Origin: Larimichthys crocea | Taxonomy: Eukaryota; Chordata; Actinopteri; Sciaenidae | Assembly: GCF_000972845.2 (NCBI RefSeq) | Contig: NC_040011.1 | Coordinates: forward strand, 24,284,379 to 24,348,378 | Direction of reading: 5' to 3' | DNA length: 64,000 bases | Part shown: piece after piece, positions 43,080 through 54,550 of the stretch | How the letters are laid out: every line of letters starts with the position of its first letter | Position numbering within the stretch: the first letter of the stretch is position 1 | Notes under the pieces: model-generated | Databases searched by the model: none | What the model saw: only the letters and a program-made list of their open reading frames with translations | Told to the model about the DNA's origin: nothing | Made by a program: the position numbers and the translations under genes

Positions 43080-46000
43080 GTGACGACTCACTTCAGAATA
43101 CATCCGGTGGCGCTGCACTGCTGGCGACCCGGGCACCAGTGCGATAGCCGGGTTAATGTTTTTCGTTTGTTTGTATTATTTTCTGTCGTCTTGTTCTTTT
43201 TTACTGGCACTATACTATACTTGCTAGCTAATTAGCTAACGTTAGCCTAGCCCACTCCACCAGCCGGTTGTCCACATCGGTAACCATCAGCCTGCCGGTC
43301 TGGGTCCCCCTTCAACAGTGAGATGACGGTGCTGACCTCCCTGCTTGTGCTGTCGCTGGTGATTGGGGAACTCCTGTGCAAAAGCTGGCCTGGAACATCC
43401 CAGGTGGGGACGGTAGAGCACCAAGTGTACACAAGAGAGGATCTGCTGGCTCTACGACACAAAGGTGACACACCACCACAAACCTTGCCGAGGTCATCAT
43501 CGGGAAGCCAGCTGGAGGGGATCGGCGGAGGAAGAGGGGGAAGAGGGAAGGTGTTCGACAACGTCTGTGGAGAAGGGGCAATAAGCCACCGCTGCCCTCC
43601 ATTATTCTAAGCAATGTGCGGTCATTACGCAATAAAATAGAGGAACTCAGAGTACACAGAAGATTCTGCTATGAGTACAGAGAATCAAGTATCATGGTTT
43701 TTACGGAAACCTGGTTACGCCCGGACATACCGAACTCGCTGCTGGAAATGGAGGGGTTCACTTTGGTACGGGCGGATCGTGAAATCACTTCGGGGAAGTC
43801 CAGAGGAGGAGGTCTTTGCATATATGTGAGTAACAGTTGGTGCAACCAATACACGATCAAGGACATGCATTGTGATCCCGATCTGGAAATGCTTTGCCTC
43901 TCTATGAGACCTTTTTATCTACCGAGAGAGTTTGGGAACATTGTAGTGTGTGCAGTATACATTCCCCCGAGCGCCAACACCACCAGAGCCGCGATTCGCC
44001 TCGCTGAATGTGTACACACCTGCCTCCAACAAACACCGGGGGCTCCCTTATTTTTACTTGGGGACTTTAATCAGTGTAAACTGGAACCAGCACTACCTGG
44101 ATTTTACCAGTACATCAAATGTGAAACACGGAGAAAGAATGTGTTGGATAAATGCTACGGAAGTATAAAGAGTGCATACAGAGCCAAAGCTCTCCCTCCT
44201 CTTGCAAACTCGGATCACTCGACTGTTCATCTTATGCCCACCTATAAAACAGCGCTCAAGTCGAGTAAACTCACACAAAAAACAATACTGCAGTGGACTG
44301 AGGACAGTGTGGAAACACTGAAAAGCTGTTTTCTTTGCACAGACTGGGGCATATTTCATGATCTGGAACTGAATGAGGCAACAGAGACTATAACTGTGTA
44401 GATAATATTGTTCCTAAAAGAAAGTGTAATCCACTATCCTAATAATAAGCCTCACATCACAAAGGAAGTAAAAGCTTGCATTAATAACCAGAAAGTGGCT
44501 TTTAAAAATGGGGATAGGGGGGCCGTGGCCAAAGCTCAGAGGGAACTGAATCAGATGCTGAGGAGAGCCAGGGACAGATATAGAGCAGCACTGGAGGAGT
44601 GTGTCAGCATTATAAATACAAAGAGGTTATGGCATTGCATGAAGAATATAACTAATATGAACCCAAACCGAAAGCAGATTGTCACCCTGAATGACCTTGA
44701 CAGAGCCACTGAGCTGAATGACTATTTCCTTAGGTTTGATACTGACTCTTCTGTGAAGGCGCTAGATTTTCTTAATTTAGATCTCGATTTTATCCCTCCT
44801 TGTAATGCTTCTTACTGCCTTCTGATTGAATCGGCACAGGTTCAGTGCATCTTCAGTAAGGTACACAATAAAAAAACAACAGGGCCTGATGGTTTGCCCT
44901 GCTTAAATCATGTGCAGCTGAACTTACTCTGGCTTGGTGCCCGATCTTCCAAAAGTCTCTTGATACACATAACGTTCCTGCCCTCTGGAAAAAGTCTACA
45001 ATTATTCCCATACCTAAGGTCTCTTGCCCTAACAGGAACAAGGATTTCAGACCTATAGCCTTAACTTAATGCCTGGAAAGGATTATAGTGATTTTTTTAA
45101 AGTCAGAGTTGGCCCCCTCCCTTGACCCTCTGCAATTCGCATATAGAGAGGGATGCAGCACAGAGGACGCTATTGTCAGTGTATCTCATCTAATTACCAA
45201 ACACTTGGAGGATCCAAAGGCATATGCCCGCGCCCTATTCGTAGATTTTAGTTCAGCTTTCGATACAATACAGCCTCAGCTGCTCATTAAGAAGCTAACC
45301 AATATGAATGCCAATCCCTTTATCACAAAATGGTTTCATTCTCTCTTAGCTGACAGATCTCAACAGGTCAAGGTCAACACTGCCCTCTCTACAACGAGAC
45401 AGTGTAGCACAGGGGTCCCCCAGGGAGGGGTGAGCTCCCCCTTTCTTTTCACTGCTTACACCAGCGATTGCAGAAATAGCCTGCCTAATAATTTTATTAT
45501 AAAATTTTCAGACGATACAGTTATCCTTAGTCTGTTGCAGGGTGAGGATTGTCCTCTGAATTATTTCAGGGAAACTGAATTTTTCACATCTTGGTGCGAG
45601 AACAATTACCTCAGACTGAACATTGCAAAAACTAAAGAAATGATCTTTGATCCGAGGGCCGTCAGCGCTCACTACCCTGTAGCAATTGGGGGCAAGCAAA
45701 TTGAGAGGGTTGACTCCTACAAGTACTTGGGGATACAAATGGACAATATGCTAAAATGGAATGTCCATGTTGACTATTTGTGTTCAAAACTGGCCCAACG
45801 CCTGCATTTCATCCGCAGACTTAGATTATTCGGAGTGAGCAGGAAGATCATGTCAACATTCTATGATGCAGTGCTAGGAAGCCTGATCAGGTATGGCATG
45901 ATGGCTTGGTTTGGGTCCCTCTCTGTTAAACACAAATCAATGATCACAAAAATGGTTAATACAGCAATGAAATTGATTGGGAATGATAATTCCGAAACAC

Positions 46001-46505
46001 TCCAGAGCATCTTTGAGGAGAAGGTCCTCAGATTGGCTCTTGGGGTAATAAAGGACACATCACACATCATGTTTACTCAGTACAACTTGCTACCCTCTGG
46101 TAAAAGATACAGAGCATGTCGCACCAAAAATAATCGTTTTAAAAACTCTTTTGTACCTACCTCAATCGGCCTTCTGAACAAGTTGCCAGTCGGTACATTA
46201 CAACAATTGCAATTACATTACAACTGAAGTTTTTTTTAAATTTTTTTATTTATACTCCGCTTTTTACACACCCCTGTATTTTAATACACTACTTTTATAT
46301 ACTGCTTTTAAGGACAATCCTGCCATTGTGTGTTGTATTGTGCCAATTGATGCACTCTATTGTGAGTTGGCTTGTGTTGTTATTGTGTGTCTATCACTGT
46401 TGTTGTATTTATTGTTACTGTTGCTGCACGGCAAAAAGCACTGACTGCCCAAAGCGAATTTCCCCAGTCGGGGACATCAAGTTTAACTGAACTGAACTGA
46501 ACTGA
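43080..46505 (+). mobile_element. Rex1/CR1-like LINE, near full length (~3.4 kb), inactive
   Basis: Endonuclease frame 43616-44401 contains ETWLRPDIP, GDFNQCKLEP and ANSDHSTVHLMP (APE-type motifs). A stop at 44399-44401 separates it from the linker frame (to about 45058). A frameshift near 44940 leads to the RT frame 45088-46227. RT motifs: FAYREGCSTEDAI, FVDFSSAFDTI, GVPQGGVSSPFLF and the catalytic box FSDDT (Ser replacing the usual Ala or Tyr), then LNIAKTKEM and YKYLGI. The 3' end is a run of GAACT. The insertion boundaries are fixed by the uninterrupted paralogue at 53558-53570. The endonuclease stop and the frameshift exclude activity. The family name rests on motifs; a CR1-clade relative is the alternative. 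Confidence 0.85.
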
Positions 46506-46870
46506 ACTACACAGTTTTCCACAAGGAGAGGATAATGATCTTGATAGGTCTTGAGAAGTGAAACATGCAGCCTCAAAACCCTGAAAACTTTAAACCACCA
46601 GCCACACCTCCCAATTTACTAACTGAAGCTAAAGCACAAGCAAGGCCCAGCAAAACTGCCTGACAGACCCATGAAGTTTTCTATTACCTCCATTGTCCTT
46701 GTAACATGTTCTAATTGGACTACCACAGGTCGCCACACAAATCCTGTTAACCTGCCACAATCTCTATGCAGACAGGTTGAAAATAACATAAGTAACAGTG
46801 AAAATAAGATTCCTCAACTATCCGGTCAATCAATGTATGCTGTGTTTAGGCCCTAAACATGAAGTAACTC
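46506..46870. repeat. Tandem-unit spacer, copy 1, right of the LINE
   Basis: Resumes the match to 53566-53800: ACACAGTTTTCC, GCAGCCTCAAAACCCTGAAA and TTTAAACCACCAG.CACA. Non-coding. Confidence 0.7.
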
Positions 46871-48332
46871 TTTTTGTTACTGTAATGATGGATGTTCAAA
46901 GTGTGGGTGGATGTGGGTAACAGAAACTCCAGAGCATCTTTTAATAGAATATTACAGACACAGAGGATTTGATTATTTGACTTGATAGGACTCATCGTGA
47001 GTCAAGTTTCATTCCATAATATTCAAAGTTTCATTCCATATATTCAACGGTTTCATTTCCTGAACAGCATGCCATAATATATGTGTGTGTATATATGTAT
47101 ATACATATATACTGTAAGTGTGTGGGTTTATGTGCTACTTCCTATGTAAATCTGTACTTATGTCTTTGTGTTTATATTATATGCTCTGTTATCTGTAAAT
47201 TTGTTTCATTTTTCAATAGAGTTTCATAAAAAGCAAGGGGAAAAAAAGAGTCTAGTACTAGGATAAAGGAAAAAGGAGCACAGGCTATGAAAAAAAAGGA
47301 GGGGAGCTTCCTGCATTGGGACACACCTGAGAAAGCAGCTGAGACCAGACCACCAGACATTTAAAGTTATAATTTATTAAATGTCACATCTGTAATGTTT
47401 TATGACTGTTGATATAGTGCATCAGAAAGCATTATGCATGTTTAGAAGGGCAGTCAATAAAGCATTATGAATGCATTATAATTCACTATAAATACCATTA
47501 TAACCTATTACATGTCATCTTCATATGGAGTGTTACTTTCTGTTTTAACTGATTTCCATTCTGGTTTTTATTGTTTATGTATGTTTTATTTGCCAATGTA
47601 AACACTTTTTAGATAAAACTGCCTTGCCCAGATGAGGCCTAGGACCTCCTCCTTTGTTCAGTGTCTTTGGACAGAACTCGTCAACTCCTACTTTGGAATT
47701 GACTCATACACTTCTAAATGTTAGAGGCTAGTTTACTACTTTTAAATCAGGGCTTCAGTGTTACAAAATAAAAGCATGGCACCAGGAGGGCCATGACATT
47801 TGTAAATCTATATGGTTATATTACGAATGTCAGTGTTTGGAGTATATCAGTATGAAAACAACTGATGTGTTCCTCAAACAACTTCTTCAGAAACTGATCT
47901 GTTCCTGAAAAAGTGATGGGAACAAATTAACAGTCACAAAAATTCACTTCTTTTTTTCCCCTAAGCCACAGTGAAGAAATATAAACAATTTATTTTAATT
48001 TTTTTTTGGAAGCTACCGACATAATTTGACCAAATAAGAACAATGAAGCCTCACAGGGAAAGGCATTTTTTTGCATTGCAGGTAATAATGTGAGTGACCA
48101 GTAAAATCTGAAAAGCAAATACAAATACATAATATGAAACAAGGATCAATGTACAGAAAAACGTAGAACACAAAGAACATGTCTCTATGCTATAATAGGA
48201 CTTCACTTCTATCATTAAACACATCATTCTCACTCAAGTTAGAAAGGATCCCACAACACTGCATTATTTATTTATACTGTAAGAGGTCAGTACTGTGAAC
48301 CAACTCACAGATTTTTAGACACACATTCACAT
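46871..48332. other. Spacer and N10 3' UTR
   Basis: 46871-47610 has no recognised feature apart from a short TATATATG tract near 47090. 47613-47760 begins tandem unit 2 (paralogous to 37450). 47806-48332 matches the 3' UTRs of N4, N9 and N11, but the AATAAA present in N4, N9 and N11 is not visible at the matching place near 47880. Confidence 0.4.
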
Positions 48333-50156
48333 TCAGCATTTAACTTGAGAATACACACTTTCTTCAGTCTCTCTCTTCTTCCTTCCTCTTGTAGCTTTTC
48401 TTCCAGATAAATGCAGTGCAGCATAGTTCAGATCATCTCCACCTTCAGTCTGTGCACCAAATAAAAGGCTCATTACTCAGTATAGTCATGTTGTTATAGG
48501 GTTGGGAATTATATTAACGAAACATAATTTACTTACATTATCATTGACTGGTGGGATCGAGTTGTCGTGTTGTGATTGTGAAGAGACGCTTTCTATTCCT
48601 AACAATGAATGAAAACAGGAAAATGATTTACTTAATGACTTTTTAATAAGGATCATCAACTGATTCAACCAGTTTAAAAAATGTTAATAAAACGAAAATT
48701 TTAATTTTTTTCTCAATTATTGACTTTGTGTACGGTAACGGTAAGCCTTAGTGAGACATAAGTGGAACATTGGGGGAATATAGATTCTACAATTGTTCTA
48801 CAAATGTTTCCTGATAAATTATTGATAATGATTCATTCAACAACACTTACCTTTAAATTGTTCACATCCTGCTCTTGGAGTTCGGTAACAGATGAAAACA
48901 ATATTTCCAATCACAGAAATGATCAGGCAGACCATTCCTCCTATCACCGTCGCAGTAAATTTACAACTTACTGTTCGCTCTAGACAACAAAGGAAAAAGT
49001 TATCAGAAGCTATTAGCATCTCGTACGGGTTTCACCTCCACTGTTGAATACAGAGTCATACCGTTTTGTAGTTTTGATCCATTTCCAAATAATATCTCCC
49101 CACATGTGGCCACAGCACAGTAGTAAGTCCCATCATCAGAGGAGCTGATGTTCTTAGAGAAGCGATAAACACAGCGTTTCTGACTCTTGTCACATTGATC
49201 ATGTCTGTTTCCATCAGCGTAGATGATGTCTGGATGAGATTTATCTGATCCGGCTCTGAACCAGAACACACTGTGATCTTCTGAACACGTCTTGTTCTCA
49301 GAGTCAGAGAGGACTGAACACTGCAGAGTCACTGAGTCTCCTGGACGGACTGGATCAGATACTGTCGACCACTGAACAACAGTGTAGTTTGATGTCCTCA
49401 GAGAGTTTCCTGCATGTTTTAAGAAGTATGAATATCCTTTAAGTATAACATGTAATGATTTCACATGACAGTCTGCAGAAATGATAACACAAGTGTTTCA
49501 AAAGTAGTTAATGTACCTCACTGACCATTTCAATAAATTATTTTCAGATTAATTCATGAATTTGGAAATCCTCCTTGAAAATATTTGTTGTTGAAGATTG
49601 AAAAAAAAAAACTGATTACATAATTACCTCTTAATGACAAATAGGTTGCACTCCAAGTAATTCCAGTCCAGTCCACGAATGCACAGTGATACATTCCCTC
49701 ATCTTCTTGTTTTGTATTTATAATAGTCAGACTGCTCATGTTCTTACTATCTTTTACTTCCAATCTCGAGGCAGAAAAGTCTGGTCCATACTCAGGGTTT
49801 GTATTTTTCCGCGTTGACACAATTAATTTCAGATTTTCCCCAGCAGTCTGCTTGTACCAATTAAGTTGTATTTGGCTAAACACCTTTGGCAAAACACATG
49901 TGAAGGTCACAGATTCACTGAGTTGAACTGTGACCACTGGAACTAGTGTATCTAAATGGAATAAAAAAATATAACACTTTAAAGAATAAAAGACAATTGT
50001 TGAACAATGTTAAATAAATTGGAGCACAAAGAATAATCACATGAACCAGCAAACATCTAGTTTACATGCAGATGTTTAAATGAGAAAATCTTTGATGATT
50101 AGAAAGCACTTACATCCTTGATGAAGGAGCAGCAGTGTAACACAGAACACGATCAT
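48333..50156 (-). CDS. nitr: NITR N10, dual-ITIM inhibitory receptor
   Basis: Exons: 50156-50114, 49951-49628, 49409-49062, 48979-48851, 48598-48537 and 48449-48333. They total 1023 nt, 340 residues. V domain 15-122 (VTFTC, LNWYKQTAGE, DEGMYHC), with SES replacing GEP before the first strand. I domain 123-238 with six cysteines, VFWFRAGSDK and FGNGSKL. TM near 247-270 (VIGGMVCLIISVIGNIVFIC), uncharged. Tail: LNYAAL (Y311) and SVYSQV (Y335), both ITIMs. The C-terminus ends at KC, two residues earlier than N4, N8 and N9, and N11 shares this. The I exon is nearly identical to those of N9 and N11, whereas V differs strongly. Confidence 0.88.
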
Positions 50157-50300
50157 CTTCACTCTGACTTTTCTGAGCAAACTTTTACATATTTCAGAGA
50201 GTGAAGGTGGTGTGAGGTCAGACCATCAAATGCATCTGATTGGTTGTCACAGAATATCCAATCAAAGAGCATTTCCTGCCACACTGATATATTTTTGGTT
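50157..50300 (-). promoter_or_regulatory. NITR N10 proximal promoter
   Basis: CCAATCAG (50239-50243 on the minus strand), 87 bp upstream, same subtype as N9 and N11. Paralogy continues to about 50350. Confidence 0.55.
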
Positions 50301-50659
50301 CACATGAAGCTTAAGACCTCTTACTTTGAAACCATTTGATGTTTATACAGATTCACATTTATCAACTTAAAATGGTTTAAACTTTTACCAGTTCTTGCTA
50401 AACTATCACACTGCTGTTATACCTAGATCAGAAATTCAACATCACTGCTCCACCACTGACATATACCACCTCTCACTGTATTAAAAAAGAAAAACACACC
50501 CTTGTGTGATGGTACTGCACTCCAATGCGACTCATGTCAAATCAGAGGCTGGATAAGGTCTTAAGATAACATCATGGATTCTTTTAATAGAGAAAAAGTA
50601 ACTTAAGACATGAGGTTTTGTAATAACATTCAAGCACAATCATGATCTTTCTCTAACCT

Positions 50660-50792
50660 TAACCAATGTTAAGAACATGCAGTGTTCACATGAACCACCA
50701 CATATCTAGAGACAGAAAAAATGCTTGTTTGTTTGTTATTTGATATAACTTACATCCCTGATGAAGAAGAAGCAGTATAACCCAGAACACTC
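50660..50792 (-). pseudogene. NITR leader-exon relic
   Basis: On the minus strand, CTTCATCAGGGATGTAAGTT with its upstream GTTATACTGCTTCTT is the leader-exon end and donor of N1/N4 type. The intron after it (CATGAACACTGCATGTTCTT) is also recognisable. It is broken at 50789, just before the expected ATG, and neither promoter nor V exon adjoins it. Confidence 0.75.
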
Positions 50793-51372
50793 AACAACCC
50801 TCAGTGTCCTGCCTTGAAGTGTTGAAGTTCATGCTCCCTCAAGATAAACTAACCACTTTGATGATCCCTCTACCCTCCACCATCATTAGATCAAGATTTG
50901 TCCAATACTTTAATTTATGGCTAAATACCAGTAAAACTAATGACATTCCCAACAGCTATCATTTGTTTTTATTGCTAATGAGCATATGTTTGCATGCTGA
51001 CATGCTAAACAAAGCCAGTGAATCAGCTTAACTTTAGCATGTTAGCATATGTTAGTCTTAGATTGAATGTGCACCTTTCTTCTTCTTTCTCCTTTAAAGT
51101 CTGTGTAAAGTCAAAATAAATATCGTCAGCCTGATAGCATATCTACCTAACTCATTTTTTTGCCAAATTGAGATATTGGCCTAACTCTACTCTCCTATCA
51201 CTGCTGCACCACCCTGTGTAATCCTATGTCCTCAGCCAATCAGAAGGCTTGTAACATTCAAAAAACACTATCTGCCTTAGTCATCTAGTTGACTTGGGCA
51301 TTTTTGATGCATATTAAAATGTGCCCAAGTCATCTCAAATTGACTTGAGCAGTTTTTGTGCTACACAACAAT
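50793..51372. other. Spacer, nothing recognised except a small hairpin
   Basis: GACTTGGGCATTTTT and AAAATGTGCCCAAGTC (51293-51333) form an inverted repeat about 40 bp before the transposase-like gene relic. No other feature. Confidence 0.35.
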
Positions 51373-52440
51373 GGCCGCTCCCATGAAGAACAAGGCTCGT
51401 CTTGGCATAAGTGAAGCATTAACTCTCATCTTTGATCGATCAGGTAAGCTTATTTATATTTCTCAAACTTTCTATACACTGCATCAGTTACATTTTGTTT
51501 GCTAAAATAATGCTAGCTATAAATATATGAACAAAATTCTTGATTTGAGTAGATACACTGTAGACTGTTAAAAAATTCAACACTGCTGTTGAGTGTTTAA
51601 TAGTTTTATATTTAGCATTTATTTTAGCTCTGTACTCTGTGTTCATACCCCGGAAAGACCAGTGTGATGTATGTGTTGGTGCCAAGACAGGAAATATAGA
51701 TCAGGATACCCTTAATGCTCATTTGAAATTAAAGGCTGAAGCTCAGGCTGAAAAAGCTAAGGATAAACAGGAATCCAGTGACAAAACTTTCAGTGTGGAC
51801 AATAGACCTGCAGCGTGTTCTTTTGTGCCCTAAGACCCAAGCGAGCACAATGTATTATAAAACTAAATTGCAGATGCACAACTTTACTTGCTTCAACCTG
51901 GGTAACACAGATCGCTATTGTTACCCCTCGGAGGAGCATGAGGGCTCCCTCGGCAGCGAGTTTTTGCCCATCTGCAGTTCAAACACTTTGAGTCAGTCTT
52001 AGAGGCCAACCCAAATATAAAAAAAAGTCATAGTCTGCAGTGATGACTGCGGCTATCAGAATCGATGTTGCACCATTGCAAATGCGTACCATGATCTGGC
52101 CATGAAGCATGATATCACCATTGAACAAACATTTCTGGTTGCAGGGCACACACAAATGGAGTGTGACTCATGCATAGCTGCATTGAACGCTGTATCAGGA
52201 AAGACATTTACACGTCACGTAATTACATTGTCATTTTGGAACTGCAAGTTTGAACCCATCCCCATACAAGGTCACCCAGTTGTACCACAACGACTTCATG
52301 AAGTTATCTGGGGCCTACGTCACAAACATCCGACCAGGTAGAAAACTAGGTGACCCCACAGTCCATGACCTTCGGGCTCTCCAAGCTGGTACTACCAAGA
52401 GTGGTCCATGACTACTATAACAACCTGCCTGACCAAGGCA
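51373..52440 (+). pseudogene. Frameshifted transposase-like gene of unnamed family
   Basis: A start-like ATG at 51373 (MAAPMKNKARLGISEALTLI) runs to a CAG|GTAAGC donor-like site. After an AG near 51628 the frame IPRKDQCDVCVGAKTGN continues through a Lys/Glu/Ala-rich helix to a stop at 51833. Another frame then gives LQRVLLCPKTQASTMYYKTK (from about 51795), and a third gives SDDCGYQNRC and FLVAGHTQMECDS. These blocks, with a Cys pair, PRKDQCD, YYKTKLQMHNF and HTQMECD, occur in this order in multicopy transposon-like proteins I have seen in aphids, cnidarians and fish. I do not know the superfamily. At least two frameshifts disable it. No terminal repeats were found. Confidence 0.6.
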
Positions 52441-52779
52441 AATAAAACAACCTAGGTTAGGCAAGTGAAACATCTTAGTTAAAGTTAGGCCTTAACATTG
52501 GTTAAGATAAAAGTTAAATGACCAGGTTATGTTAAGGCAAATAAAACAACTTTGGAAACATGTTTGATGGTTTAACTTTTTTATAAAAACTGCCTAAGTA
52601 TGCTCACCTGAATGCATCATGCAGTCTTGTTTTAGGACCGCCCAAAAAATCTATTTGAACCTCTAACTCCACATTTCAGTAATATATCGTTCAAAGTCTT
52701 TTCACATGTTTTCTGCAACTATTTTCACACATTATTGTGTTTTGAAAGACAACATGGAATTGCCTTTACACAGACTATA

Positions 52780-53790
52780 ATGTTTGGACAGCTGACAAAA
52801 TGCCCACAGCTCTAATCTGTGTGTGGTTAAACCATCTCATTTATGGGGAAGAGCATTGATTCAGCTCCTCGGAAGGACACACCTTCATGACTCCTTACCT
52901 TTGAATCAGCCTGTAAGTCTTTACTCTGACATACAGGATGTGATGCATTTCACATTTCTTGCCATACAAACCACAAACAGCAAAGTACCCACGAACACTG
53001 CTACTTGGAGGCCAAGCACAAAGAAAAAAAACACTCAAAGGTAAATGTGTGAAAAGTGAAAAAAGAGAAAGGATGAAGTCAATGTCCCAAGAAGTGCACT
53101 TTTGAATCTATTCTGTGATAACCAATCAGATGCTTTTGAAGGTCTGACTTATCGTAAGCTACTTCTTTTTGCTGGGCACTGCAGACAACAACTTGGGCCC
53201 AGGCTCCACCTATGAGTAGGTAGCTGAACACCAGAAAAGACTGAAGACTGCATTTCATTATACCGAGGACCAGCTAACATTAGCAGCTGAAAGTAACAAT
53301 ATAGGAACTGACCCCAAATGTAACAGAAATACTGGCACCAGGAACATTTGCACAAAAGCTGTTAAATAAAGAAAATGTCTACTAATTATTTTTCTAGTGC
53401 AGTGCCCCTATGCACCGCATATAGTGCATACCCACCTTTTGCACCACAGCCTGGGACCATGTAATCTATGAGATTGTGCACTGTCCAGATGAAGGATGGA
53501 GCTTCAAGTCTTTCCTCCTACTGCTGCTGTTGACACTCATGACTCTCTCTCCACCTGAACCACACAGTTTTCCAAGAAGATAATTATCTTTATAGGTCTG
53601 CAGATTCAAGTGAATCAGGCAGTTTAATATTGGTCAACGTGCAGCCTCAAAACCCTGAAAACTTTAAACCACCAGTCACATCTCCCAATTTACTAACTAC
53701 AGCACAAGCAGACCTCCAGCAAAACAGCCTGACAGACCCATTACATGAAGCGTTCTATTAGCTCCACTGTCCTTATAAGATGTTCTAATA
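52780..53790 (+). repeat. Tandem-unit spacer, copy 2 (uninterrupted)
   Basis: Paralogue of 42395-43079 plus 46506-46870 without the LINE. The empty insertion site is CACCTGAACCACACAGTTTT at about 53555-53575. It contains a short extra segment near 53350-53450 that is absent from copy 1. Confidence 0.8.
53090..53170 (+). promoter_or_regulatory. Orphan NITR-type promoter, copy 2
   Basis: TTCTGTGATAACCAATCAGA (CCAAT 53122-53126) then GAAGGTCTGACTTATCG, and no leader afterwards. Same relic as at 42690. Confidence 0.55.
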
Positions 53791-54550
53791 GGAATGGTCA
53801 TGCTCAATCCATATGATCATATTACAGATGTCAATGTTTGGAGTATATCAGAATAAAAACATATGATGTGTTTTTCAAACTTTTATTAACACTATTAACA
53901 CTTTAATGTTCATTTTATTGTTAAAAAATCCAATATAAAGTAATGAGGACAAATTCAAAGTCCTTAAGTTTCTATGAGACTTCGACAAATAAAGTGTGGT
54001 ATTTCATGAGCATTGTTTCTTTTCTTAACACAGTAAAGGAATAGTAACACAGAGTTGAATTTTCAAAATAAGACTTTGACCAAATCAGACCAATGAAGGG
54101 AAATACATTGCAACAGTAATAGCAACCAGTAACACCTGAAAAGATCAGTTGCACTGCCTCAGATCCGTTTGCTTACATTGTTTTTGATCATGTGCGTGAG
54201 GATGCCCATTCATGTACCAGTCACACATTAGCATATAACTAAGTGAAAGATATGTAACAAAAGTTTTAGACTTGAATAGCTCTATTGAACATTTTTGTAC
54301 ATTATGTTTTGATAAAAGCCAGCTAAGGATGATATTTCTGAGATAAAAGAATAACAAAAAGTACACTGATGCAAGGATCAAGTACAGAAATACGTAGAAC
54401 ACGTCTGTATGCTACAATAAGATTTAACTGCTATCATGAAACATGTCATTCTCATTTAAGTTGGAAGGGAACCCACAACACTGAATTATTTATTCACACT
54501 GTAAGAGGTCAGTACTATGAACCAACTCACAGATTTTCACAGACACACCT

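Noticed and set aside
43323..43610. Overlapping Pro/Arg-rich frames on both strands at the LINE 5' end
   Set aside because: The plus-strand frame may be the start of the LINE's own protein and the minus-strand frames its shadow. Neither is a host gene.
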